A DNA stretch of 7,978 bases, from NCBI GenBank assembly GCA_009885445.1, contig VFKQ01000138.1, forward strand, positions 1-7,978, written 5' to 3'. The notes under the pieces were generated by a model that saw only the letters and a list, made by a program, of their open reading frames with translations, was not told the DNA's origin and made no database searches. The position numbers were made by a program, and so were the translations under genes. Below, piece after piece: positions 1 through 5,701 of this stretch. The stretch comes from Anaerolineaceae bacterium. GTDB taxonomy: Bacteria; Chloroflexota; Anaerolineae; Anaerolineales; Villigracilaceae. Every line of letters starts with the position of its first letter. Position 1 is the stretch's first letter.

Positions 1-79
1 AGCTGAGTGCGGCCGCGCCGAGAGTCTCCTCCATGGATTCAAAGAGGATGCGTCCCATTCGATTGGAAATACAAATCAT
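1..79 (-). CDS. 5' end of a gene cut by the window edge, possible V4R-domain protein
   Basis: An open frame starts at ATG (77-79) and runs off the left edge without a stop, giving 26 residues. The ATG overlaps the hydrolase TGA as ATGA, which is typical of translational coupling, so this is probably the fourth gene of the operon. A second Met lies at residue 8 and a third at residue 16. The stretch NRMGRILFESMEETLGAAAL resembles, from memory, the amphipathic N-terminus of bacterial V4R (4-vinyl-reductase-like) ligand-binding proteins. That match is short and cannot be checked here. No strong Shine-Dalgarno sequence precedes the ATG, which fits coupling. That the frame is coding is fairly likely; the family call is tentative. 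Confidence 0.5.
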   Translation of the reverse strand, partial: MICISNRMGRILFESMEETLGAAALS

Positions 80-903
80 AGAGTCAGGTTCTCAATAGCG
101 GGTGCATCGGATGCCGGGACTTCCTCGTCGAGGAAGGTCTTCAGTTTTTCAACAAACAAGATGGGTTCGTCTAGCATGATGAAGTGTCCTGCGTTGGGAA
201 AGCGTTCGATGCGCACATTCGTCCCTCCCTCCTGGAGTGGCTTCCATTGATTCGGGTTAACAACGAGATCCTTGTGGCCGTACATGCCCAGTACTGGGGC
301 TTTAACTTGATAGAGGCTGGGGCGCAGGTCTGTACGACGCAGTGAACCGATGCTGGCGAAGAATGATTCGAGTGTGGTGCGCGAGATGTCGCGGTCCATC
401 ATGTCGGCCCATTTGGGGTCTTTGGTGTAATAAGGGGCCAGCAGACGATAGAAGCCTTTGTAGATCCAGATGTTGTGATAAGCGATCCAGCCGATGGGCC
501 GGTAACCAAAGACGCGTGGGAAGAAAAATAGTGAAGAGCCTGAAATGGGTGAGCCGACGACGACCACTTTTTGCACGCGCTCGGGGTAGCGCATGGCCAC
601 CATCAAGCTGACGGTGCCGCCCATGCTGTGCCCAACCAGCGGCGCGCGCGCGATGCCGAGTTGTTCCATGAATTGATTAACGAGGCTGACGAAATCCTGC
701 ACGGCGAAGGTTTGATTTTTGTTACCTGATTCGCCGAAGCCCCAGAAGTCGAGCGCGTAGGTGCGATAATGCTGGCCGAGGGTGGCCATGGTTTGTTGCC
801 ATAACCCCCATGAGCCTTGATAGCCGTGCAATAGAATCACGGGACGACCGCGGCCAAATACTTCGTAGTGGACGATTCCTTGATCAGTGGTGATGGAAGA
901 CAC
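76..903 (-). CDS. alpha/beta-fold hydrolase
   Basis: This 275-residue cytoplasmic protein has the full alpha/beta hydrolase layout. An oxyanion-hole HG lies at residues 26-27 (LLHGYQG), a DFWGFGES strand-loop at 52-59, and a GHSMGG nucleophile elbow with Ser93. Asp212 (GHKDLVV) and His240 (AGHFIMLDEP) are the likely acid and base. A cap region with many aromatics (about 125-185) separates the core halves. The length is normal for the family, and all three triad residues are present, so it should be active. The substrate cannot be read from sequence; haloperoxidase, esterase or C-C hydrolase activities are all possible. The start is GTG at 901-903, only 24 bases after the GTPase stop, with a weak ribosome site. 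It is the third gene of the minus-strand operon and overlaps the next gene by ATGA. Confidence 0.9.
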   Translation of the reverse strand: MSSITTDQGIVHYEVFGRGRPVILLHGYQGSWGLWQQTMATLGQHYRTYALDFWGFGESGNKNQTFAVQDFVSLVNQFMEQLGIARAPLVGHSMGGTVSLMVAMRYPERVQKVVVVGSPISGSSLFFFPRVFGYRPIGWIAYHNIWIYKGFYRLLAPYYTKDPKWADMMDRDISRTTLESFFASIGSLRRTDLRPSLYQVKAPVLGMYGHKDLVVNPNQWKPLQEGGTNVRIERFPNAGHFIMLDEPILFVEKLKTFLDEEVPASDAPAIENLTL

Positions 904-927
904 GAGAACTCACAGCCGGATAGGTCC

Positions 928-1467
928 CTATTTTCCGGACTCCATTTCAGCGAGAATGCTGTAAAGTAATTCCAGCAGAATCGCTTTTACGGAACTGCGG
1001 TCTGGAGCGGTGCAGGGCAAAAGTTTAACTTTGGAGTCGAGACGCAGGGCATGGCGAATATCTTCAATTTCCCAGGCTTCTTTTTTATCTTGTTTGTTGG
1101 CGGCCACCACATAAGGCGTGGGCGCGTATGCGCGGAAGGTTTCGAGGATACTACGCGCCTCACGGAAAGTTTCGGGGCGCGTACTATCCACCATAACGAT
1201 GAAGCCGAGCATGCCCTCAGAGAGAATCTCCCACATGAAGTCGAAGCGTTTTTGGCCGGGTGTGCCAAAAAGATACAGCACCAAGTCTTCGTCCACGGTG
1301 ATGCGGCCAAAGTCCATGGCCACCGTGGTGGATTCTTTTTGGGCGCGTTCTTCCTTGCCCGAAATCTTGCGCTCGGTTGAGACAACGTCAATCTCGCTGA
1401 CCGACTGGATGAATTCCGTCTTGCCAGCGCTGAACGGGCCTGTGACTACCATTTTTACTGTCTGCAT
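928..1467 (-). CDS. MglA-like small GTPase (COG2229 type)
   Basis: This 179-residue Ras-like GTPase shows a Walker A/G1 motif GPFSAGKT (10-17), a probable switch I threonine in KESTTVAMDFG (44-54), a G3 region LFGTPGQ (66-72), and a G4 motif NKQD (124-127) for guanine recognition. The usual Asp of the G3 DxxG motif is replaced by Gly68. As I recall, this is typical of the COG2229/MglA-related group rather than damage. Such GTPases act as molecular switches with roadblock or PATAN/DUF4388 partners, and here the gene directly upstream encodes a DUF4388 protein. The start is ATG at 1465-1467, with a purine-rich GAAGAAGGA about 10 bases upstream. The gap to the preceding stop is 32 bases and to the hydrolase start 24, so co-transcription is likely. 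Effector and process are unknown. Confidence 0.9.
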   Translation of the reverse strand: MQTVKMVVTGPFSAGKTEFIQSVSEIDVVSTERKISGKEERAQKESTTVAMDFGRITVDEDLVLYLFGTPGQKRFDFMWEILSEGMLGFIVMVDSTRPETFREARSILETFRAYAPTPYVVAANKQDKKEAWEIEDIRHALRLDSKVKLLPCTAPDRSSVKAILLELLYSILAEMESGK

Positions 1468-1499
1468 AATAATTTCAATCCTTCTTCGCGGATGATGAA

Positions 1500-2306
1500 T
1501 TATAGAGAGCGGATTCTGCCGATCAACTTGTTGACCAGCGACTTCTGCTCTTCCTTGTTTTCTGTGGGGAAGGTGCGCGCAGGCACGGCCACTTTAGCGC
1601 CCTCGGCGCGGGTCACTTCGACCAGGCCGGCTTGCAACAAACCGTACACAATGCGGCGCACTTCCATTTCGTTCATCTTGTTCGCGCTGGCAATCTGGCG
1701 CATAGTGTTCTTGGGATTAATATATGAAACGACGCGCCACTCTTCAACGCTCAGGTTCACATTCTTGAGCGGACGGTCTGTAAATTTCAGGGCCATGTCG
1801 AGGCTGGGAATTTCATCCTGCAATTGTTCCCACTCGCGTAACTGCCGCGAGCCTTCGATGATAATATTTTCCAAATCAAGACGCACGTTGATGCGGTCTT
1901 CAGGCGGGAGCATTTCGGCTTCGAAACGAAACGAGCCTTCGACCCACGCAAACAATCTGCGCACCACTTCGGTGAAGTGACCCTGCAAGTTCGCCAGAAT
2001 ATCTTCCTGCGAAACATAACCCGCGTTAATCAACAACAGGCCGAGTTCTTTATCTGTCATCTGGCCCGAGCGTTCCACGATGGCGCGATATTGATTCACC
2101 GAAATGCGATTGGCCTTGTGCAAAACCGTAGCCAGTCCATTATCTTCCTGACCGATGCGCGCAAATGCCAGCTTGCCATCGCGAAAAGCAAGATGCGCAT
2201 GTTCACTCGGGCTCTCCACGACCAGCGTGCCGGTCTTTTGAGCCAGATTGATCAAGTTCAATAATTGTGAAATCGTGAAATCTCGTAGGTTTCCGCGTAA
2301 AGCCAT
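1500..2306 (-). CDS. DUF4388 (PATAN) domain protein with C-terminal winged-helix region
   Basis: The 268-residue protein opens with a classic DUF4388/PATAN signature: LRDFTISQLLNLINLAQKTG (about 7-26), then a GTLVV strand, an FRDGKLAFA strand pair and a helical block with LGLLLINAGYVSQEDI. About residues 170-235 (SVEEWRVVSYINPKNTMRQIA, then MEVRRIVYGLLQAGLVEV) look like a winged helix used for DNA or protein contact. The last 30 residues are basic. PATAN domains are known from response regulators and as neighbours of MglA-like GTPases, where they may couple signals to the switch. This one is followed by such a GTPase, so it is inferred to be its partner or regulator. The ATG is preceded by GAGG at good spacing. 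It is the first gene of the operon and has a near-consensus promoter upstream. No membrane segment is seen. Confidence 0.87.
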   Translation of the reverse strand: MALRGNLRDFTISQLLNLINLAQKTGTLVVESPSEHAHLAFRDGKLAFARIGQEDNGLATVLHKANRISVNQYRAIVERSGQMTDKELGLLLINAGYVSQEDILANLQGHFTEVVRRLFAWVEGSFRFEAEMLPPEDRINVRLDLENIIIEGSRQLREWEQLQDEIPSLDMALKFTDRPLKNVNLSVEEWRVVSYINPKNTMRQIASANKMNEMEVRRIVYGLLQAGLVEVTRAEGAKVAVPARTFPTENKEEQKSLVNKLIGRIRSL

Positions 2307-2340
2307 TCGGCCTCATTGTTCCTTTTGGGAAGTTCGCAAA

Positions 2341-2369
2341 ATTATACTTGCTGGCAGGGGATGAGTCAA
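2341..2369 (-). promoter_or_regulatory. sigma-70-type promoter of the DUF4388-GTPase operon
   Basis: On the minus strand a -35 box TTGACT (2364-2369) and a perfect -10 box TATAAT (2341-2346) are separated by exactly 17 bases. Transcription would begin near 2334, leaving a short leader before the DUF4388 ATG at 2306. No other good promoter lies in the 24-32 base gaps farther down, so this probably drives all four minus-strand genes. Confidence 0.78.
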
Positions 2370-2451
2370 TTAAGCATTGTTGACACTATTGTTAGACATG
2401 CAGACAAGAAACCCTGTTTTCCGCCAAAGGCGATAAAACGGAGTTCTGGAT

Positions 2452-3393
2452 TTACGGCCGCGCCTCGACGAAAAGTTCCACCCGCGTCATGCCCGCGCCC
2501 AAAGCGGGCACCTCGAACTCGAACGGCAGACTCGCCCCCGCGGCCAGTTCGCCCGTCCACTCCCAGCGTCGAAAGCCGCTGACTCGTCCGGCAGAATCGT
2601 AGGCCACTGCGGCCACCCAAATCGTTTTTGCAGGCTTTGAATTTGCCGTCAGCAAAACTTGTCCGCGCAAACGCGCTGTGCGCGCATTCGGCGCAATCTC
2701 CACAGATGTATTTTTTAGCGACGCCAGCAGATAACGCGCATCGTCCGAGGCGATTGCAATCGAGGTCAGCATTTGCACGCGCGGACTCAAGTCTGCGGCG
2801 AGGGGCGGGGGGAAGAAAGCCGTCAGCGGGAGTGAAGCGTGTGGCGGCAAAACGTCCAACGGAGGAATCGCCACTTGCGCTGAAACCGCTTTCCCGTCCG
2901 TGCCAAGAAGCGTGATTCGCGCGGACAAATTGTCGAGCGCGGAATCCGAGTCGTTGTGCGCGAGGGCGAAGCACCACAGTCCGCCGTCTGAGGTGAGATG
3001 GCAATTAACTTGCGTGATCGCAAACGGCGCGGGCGTGGGCGTGGGCGCGCCACTCGGGTTGTCGGCGTCGGCGGGAATCAAAAGTGTTTGCCCCACCGAC
3101 ATGGCGTTGGGCGAAACGTTTGGGTTCGCCGCCATCAGCGCCGCGAGCGGAATGCCAAACTGCTGGGCAATCGCACCCAGCGTGTCGCCGGCTTTGACGG
3201 TGTATGTAAACGGAGTGGGCGAGGGCAAAGGCGTGTCGCCGAAGATAACTTCGGGCGCTTGCGCCAACGTGGGGCTGGGCGTGGTGGTGAGGAAGGGAGT
3301 CAGTGCGACGGGCGTGGAGGGATTCGTCGCGGGTGTGGCGCACGAGGTGAGGAAAAAGAAGATGACGGTGATGAAGATTAGCTTGTGTTGCAT
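2452..3393 (-). CDS. LysM-domain lipoprotein
   Basis: This 313-residue exported protein has a short basic N-terminus, a hydrophobic stretch (5-16) and a lipobox LTSC with Cys18, so it is probably lipidated and anchored outside the membrane. A Pro/Thr/Ser-rich linker (about 19-61) leads to a single LysM domain at about 63-107 (YTVKAGDTLGAIAQQFG, then NPNVSPNAMSVGQTLLIP), which should bind peptidoglycan or other N-acetylglucosamine glycans. After a second Pro/Thr linker come about 190 residues with alternating hydrophobic strands, probably one or two beta-sandwich domains; no catalytic motif is seen. The role is likely cell-surface binding or structural. The gene is monocistronic: 145 bases separate its stop from the next start, which has its own promoter. 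The ATG has no Shine-Dalgarno sequence but sits six bases after a TATAAT. Confidence 0.87.
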   Translation of the reverse strand: MQHKLIFITVIFFFLTSCATPATNPSTPVALTPFLTTTPSPTLAQAPEVIFGDTPLPSPTPFTYTVKAGDTLGAIAQQFGIPLAALMAANPNVSPNAMSVGQTLLIPADADNPSGAPTPTPAPFAITQVNCHLTSDGGLWCFALAHNDSDSALDNLSARITLLGTDGKAVSAQVAIPPLDVLPPHASLPLTAFFPPPLAADLSPRVQMLTSIAIASDDARYLLASLKNTSVEIAPNARTARLRGQVLLTANSKPAKTIWVAAVAYDSAGRVSGFRRWEWTGELAAGASLPFEFEVPALGAGMTRVELFVEARP

Positions 3394-3399
3394 GAGAGG

Positions 3400-3405
3400 A
3401 TTATA
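3400..3405 (-). promoter_or_regulatory. candidate -10 box for a leaderless LysM lipoprotein mRNA
   Basis: The minus strand reads TATAATCCTCTCATG, placing the -10 hexamer six bases before the start codon. Initiation at the usual distance would fall at or next to the A of the ATG. This fits the absence of any Shine-Dalgarno sequence. A -35 match at 16-18 bp is poor (around TTCATT), so strength is uncertain. The box is part of the palindrome ATTATAAT (3400-3407), which also reads TATAAT on the plus strand at 3402-3407 toward the antitoxin-like gene. Confidence 0.5.
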
Positions 3406-3459
3406 ATACCCGCCAGATTACGAAATGAAGTCGAGCATCCTAAAGAATAGGAGTGCCTA

Positions 3460-3741
3460 ATGAGCGCACAAATGTTATCTGCTGAGTTAAGTGGTTTATT
3501 TGCTGTGCCAGAGGCAGAGTTAATTCACAAAGGTCTTTTGATTGATCGAAAAAGAAATCCGCCTTGCCGAAGCCGAGATCGCTTCGATTCGCGAACGTTA
3601 CGATGTGTTCTCTAAAGAGGCACTTTACAAAGCGGTTGAAGAAAAAAAGTGGCGGGGCATCCCGCATGGGAAGACTACATCGTTTGGAAAAATAAAGAAG
3701 CGCATATCAACAAACTGCGCCAACTTGCTGAAAAAGAATAG
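3460..3741 (+). pseudogene. frameshifted antitoxin-like gene, partner of a TumE/DUF6516-type toxin
   Basis: An ATG at 3460 with a strong AGGAG six bases upstream opens a frame reading MSAQMLSAELSGLFAVPEAE and on to HKGLL. Near 3540 the sensible reading moves to another frame (IEKEIRLAEAEIASIRERYD, then VFSKEALYKAVEEKK). Between about 3642 and 3657 it returns to the first frame and ends HPAWEDYIVWKNKEAHINKL...RQLAEKE with TAG at 3739-3741. Joined, this makes one charged, helical protein of about 93-95 residues. From memory it resembles small antitoxin-like proteins encoded just before DUF6516 toxins. The first shift fits loss of two bases and the second loss of one, so the net change is three bases. 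Unbridged, the ATG frame stops at 3613-3615 after 51 codons. Real decay or sequence error are both possible. The conserved look of all three segments suggests recent damage. Confidence 0.6.
3643..3665 (+). other. A-AAA-AAG slippery-type heptamer followed by a small hairpin
   Basis: In the middle frame of the antitoxin-like gene the codons GAA AAA AAG form the heptamer A AAA AAG (3643-3649). Two bases later comes the perfect hairpin GCGGG-GCAT-CCCGC (3652-3665). A -1 slip here would lead exactly into the frame ending HPAWEDY...AEKE. The spacer is shorter than the usual five to nine bases, and an earlier shift near 3540 is not explained, so programmed frameshifting is less likely than a deletion in a homopolymer. 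Confidence 0.25.
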
Positions 3742-3744
3742 TGT

Positions 3745-3936
3745 ATGCTCGACACTTATCAGTCGTTGGCAGACCTGGCTTTAACAGAGTTTAGCGACAT
3801 CGTCACAGCTTCGCAAATGATTGGCGGCAGTCCTGCCGACCCCAATAAATTGCGGGCGCTTGTTTGTGTGCGAGCCGACGACTCGTCGCTTCGGATCAGC
3901 GTTTCCAGTTCTTGGCGATTTTCTTTGGACGGTTAA
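3745..3936 (+). CDS. short, probably truncated TumE/DUF6516-like toxin
   Basis: The frame starts at ATG 3745, three bases after the antitoxin-like stop, a spacing usual for toxin-antitoxin pairs. It gives 63 residues. The opening MLDTYQSLADLALTEFSDIV, then the run ending DPNKLR, matches my recollection of the N-terminus of DUF6516/TumE-family proteins (a helix with an EFSDIV turn, then a strand and KLR). Family members are usually about 100-130 residues and continue with an HWER-like motif and a histidine-rich C-terminal half. Here the protein stops after SVSSSWRFSLDG, and neither the rest of the frame nor the other plus-strand frame (to 4015) restores that half. It is therefore probably an inactive remnant. 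The family call rests on about 30 residues and is moderate. The 79 bases from 3937 to 4015 hold no recognisable gene or terminator. Confidence 0.5.
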   Translation: MLDTYQSLADLALTEFSDIVTASQMIGGSPADPNKLRALVCVRADDSSLRISVSSSWRFSLDG

Positions 3937-4015
3937 CATGATATTTTGTGGTCATTCGCCAAGTATAATTTACGCAATCTATTCAAGTTGGCAGGCTACT
4001 AGCTTAGGTGAATAA

Positions 4016-5203
4016 TTAACTGGCCTCGTATCCTAAAACCCCAATGGGTTGCATTTTTACGTTGCTGACTGCGTTTTTTGTTGCCTTCGCCGCGTAAAGC
4101 GCAGCGTCTGCATTTTTTATAATTTCTGCCGCAGATTCTGCGCCATGTGAAGTAGCGATGCCAATGCTGATGGTGATCGCTTTTTTTGCGTTACCAGTCA
4201 GGGTGGTTGCTGCATATTTTCTAATCCGTTCAGCCAGCTGAATCGCGTCGTCCATCGAAGTATCTGTAAGCAGAACCATAAATTCATCTCCGCCCCAGCG
4301 GCCTGCTAAATCTTGTTTGCGGATATGGGTTTGAAGTGATTGTGCGAGTTCCCTGAGTATGATGTCTCCTGTGGTGTGCCCGTAAGTATCGTTAATCTCT
4401 TTCAGGTTATCCAGGTCAACCAGCAATAGAGAAAATTCGCCCTGTTGCCTCGTGGTGCGCGCAAACTCTTTTTCAAGGAAGGTTTCTGCCGCGCGGCGGT
4501 TGGGGATGCGCGACAGGGAATCTATCGTCGCCAGTTCGGTCAGGTCGATTTGCAAGCGCTGGCTGACCATGAGGATGAACCCGATTGTCCAGGAGAAACT
4601 GAGCAGAAAAAGCAGGAGATATACAGCAGATTCAACTGGAGAGTTTGTGAATAGTTCTTTGGGCGGGGTAATGATTGTCACGACGGATCTAAAAATCAGG
4701 AAGATTCCATAGATGGTAAACGAGATAGCGATTAACCTGATTCCCATGCGGTAGGGGGCCTGCCGCGCTCCCCAAAGCTTGTAAACCATGAGCGCAATGG
4801 CTAACGCGCCCATCAATGAAATGCAAATAATACGCGCCCCAATATTGTCCGTTATGTAGCGGAAATAGAAAAGCGTAAGGGCTGTAAGTGAAAGTATGGA
4901 AATAACCAGAACGTTGCTGTGTTTTTGCCCCGTGAATTTGCTGACTGCGATGTAGTAAAGATTGGGGCTGGCAAGAATCAAAAGGTTGGCAACCACTATG
5001 GTCAGCCAATCAGGCAGGACATCGCGAAAGAGGGCCAACGAAAAGCCAATCGCCATACTCAGATTCCCCAACAAGGCAGTGCCCACGCCTCGATATTCCC
5101 CGACCAGATATCTTTGTGCTCCGATGACGGACGCCTGGATAAAGAAGGCAATTGCAATCAGCAGGGCCGTCGTGCGGGTGTCAAATTGTGAAAGGAAATC
5201 CAT
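4016..5203 (-). CDS. membrane diguanylate cyclase with GGDEF domain
   Basis: This 395-residue protein has about seven hydrophobic segments in its first 215 residues, then a short linker and a C-terminal GGDEF domain (about 224-385). The domain is complete: a DSLSRIPNRR entry motif from Asp228, the metal-binding VDLDNLKEINDTYGHTTGD, the signature GGDEF at 304-308, and a C-terminal ISIGIATS strand with an ALYAAK helix. A product-inhibition I-site RxxD (RKQD, 295-298) sits exactly five residues before GGDEF. It should convert two GTP into cyclic di-GMP at the inner face of the membrane and be feedback-inhibited. The membrane part may sense a signal, but I do not recognise it as a named sensor domain. 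The gene stands alone, convergent with the toxin-antitoxin remnant and divergent from the DUF2203 gene. The ATG at 5201-5203 is preceded by a weak AAAGAG. Confidence 0.92.
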   Translation of the reverse strand: MDFLSQFDTRTTALLIAIAFFIQASVIGAQRYLVGEYRGVGTALLGNLSMAIGFSLALFRDVLPDWLTIVVANLLILASPNLYYIAVSKFTGQKHSNVLVISILSLTALTLFYFRYITDNIGARIICISLMGALAIALMVYKLWGARQAPYRMGIRLIAISFTIYGIFLIFRSVVTIITPPKELFTNSPVESAVYLLLFLLSFSWTIGFILMVSQRLQIDLTELATIDSLSRIPNRRAAETFLEKEFARTTRQQGEFSLLLVDLDNLKEINDTYGHTTGDIILRELAQSLQTHIRKQDLAGRWGGDEFMVLLTDTSMDDAIQLAERIRKYAATTLTGNAKKAITISIGIATSHGAESAAEIIKNADAALYAAKATKNAVSNVKMQPIGVLGYEAS

Positions 5204-5280
5204 CTATAGCTCTTTCGCGAATCGGGTATTAATTTCGTAAGCGCAGTGTATCATTTTGATGGCATGGATGAGTTTGCAAA

Positions 5281-5289
5281 TGGTATACT
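5281..5289 (+). promoter_or_regulatory. extended -10 promoter for the DUF2203-kinase operon
   Basis: TGGTATACT combines an extended TG motif with a good -10 hexamer TATACT (5284-5289). The ATG of the DUF2203 gene begins at 5297, seven bases after the hexamer, so transcription would start at or one base before the start codon. No Shine-Dalgarno sequence lies between them. No clear -35 box is seen, which extended -10 promoters can tolerate. Confidence 0.5.
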
Positions 5290-5296
5290 GTTTTTT

Positions 5297-5680
5297 ATGC
5301 CTGAATTCTTCACTCTTATAGAAGCCAATCAAGCCATGCAAACCGTCCGCCCACTGATGGACGAATTGCAGGAAATCCGCGCCAAGATCCTGGTGCATCA
5401 ACCCGCCGCCTGGCCCGCCATGCAAAAATCCGCTGGCAATGGCGGCAATTTGGCGCTCAGCAAAATGGTGCAGGAGTTCGACAGGCTGGATGTGCTCGTC
5501 CATCGTATTCACGATCTGGGTGCGCAGATAAAAGATTTGAACAGCGGCCTACTCGATTTTCCTGCGCTCAAAGACGGCCGCGAAATTTGTCTGTGTTGGA
5601 AGCACGGCGAAGACGACATTGTCTATTGGCACGAAGCGGACGAAGGCTTTGCCGGTCGCCAGTTGATTGACTGGGAATAA
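5297..5680 (+). CDS. DUF2203 family protein
   Basis: Read from ATG 5297 the protein has 127 residues and begins MPEFFTLIEANQAMQTVRPL, the usual DUF2203 opening (FTLxEAN, then xxRPLxxEL). It ends with the family's conserved tail: GLLDFPALKDGREICLCWKH, then GEDDIVYWHEADEGFAGRQ. The middle is a long charged helix pair. The frame extends back to a GTG at 5246, but the added residues (YHFDGMDEFANGILFF) do not belong to the family, so I chose 5297. Function is unknown. The conserved W, H, D and E residues near the end hint at ligand or metal binding. The protein is probably cytoplasmic. It lies 21 bases before the kinase and probably shares its mRNA. Confidence 0.85.
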   Translation: MPEFFTLIEANQAMQTVRPLMDELQEIRAKILVHQPAAWPAMQKSAGNGGNLALSKMVQEFDRLDVLVHRIHDLGAQIKDLNSGLLDFPALKDGREICLCWKHGEDDIVYWHEADEGFAGRQLIDWE

Positions 5681-5701
5681 ATTTAAATACAGCGAGTTTT
5701 A

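Noticed and set aside
2380..2385. TTGACA on the plus strand as a -35 box
   Set aside because: There is no -10-like sequence 16-18 bases downstream and no plus-strand gene follows.
2425..2437. CGCC-TTT-GGCG dyad downstream of the LysM lipoprotein stop, considered as an intrinsic terminator
   Set aside because: The stem is only four or five base pairs and no U-tract follows on the minus strand.
2366..3004. Long overlapping frame antisense-phase to the LysM lipoprotein gene (same strand, other frame)
   Set aside because: It is a shadow of a GC-rich gene and its translation is arginine/alanine-rich without recognisable domains.
3542..3784. TTG-initiated frame with AAAGG upstream, considered as an independent small gene
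   Set aside because: It reads better as the middle segment of the antitoxin-like protein; past 3657 its sequence loses all family resemblance.
3964..3969. TATAAT on the plus strand after the toxin-like ORF
   Set aside because: It lacks a -35 partner and leads only into the antisense strand of the cyclase gene; A+T-rich chance is enough to explain it.
3821..4015. 64-codon plus-strand frame overlapping the toxin-like ORF, considered as its frameshifted C-terminal half
   Set aside because: Its translation shows none of the HWER or histidine-rich features expected for the rest of the DUF6516 family.
5246..5296. Upstream GTG extension of the DUF2203 protein
   Set aside because: The extra residues do not fit the family start, and the region holds the extended -10 promoter.
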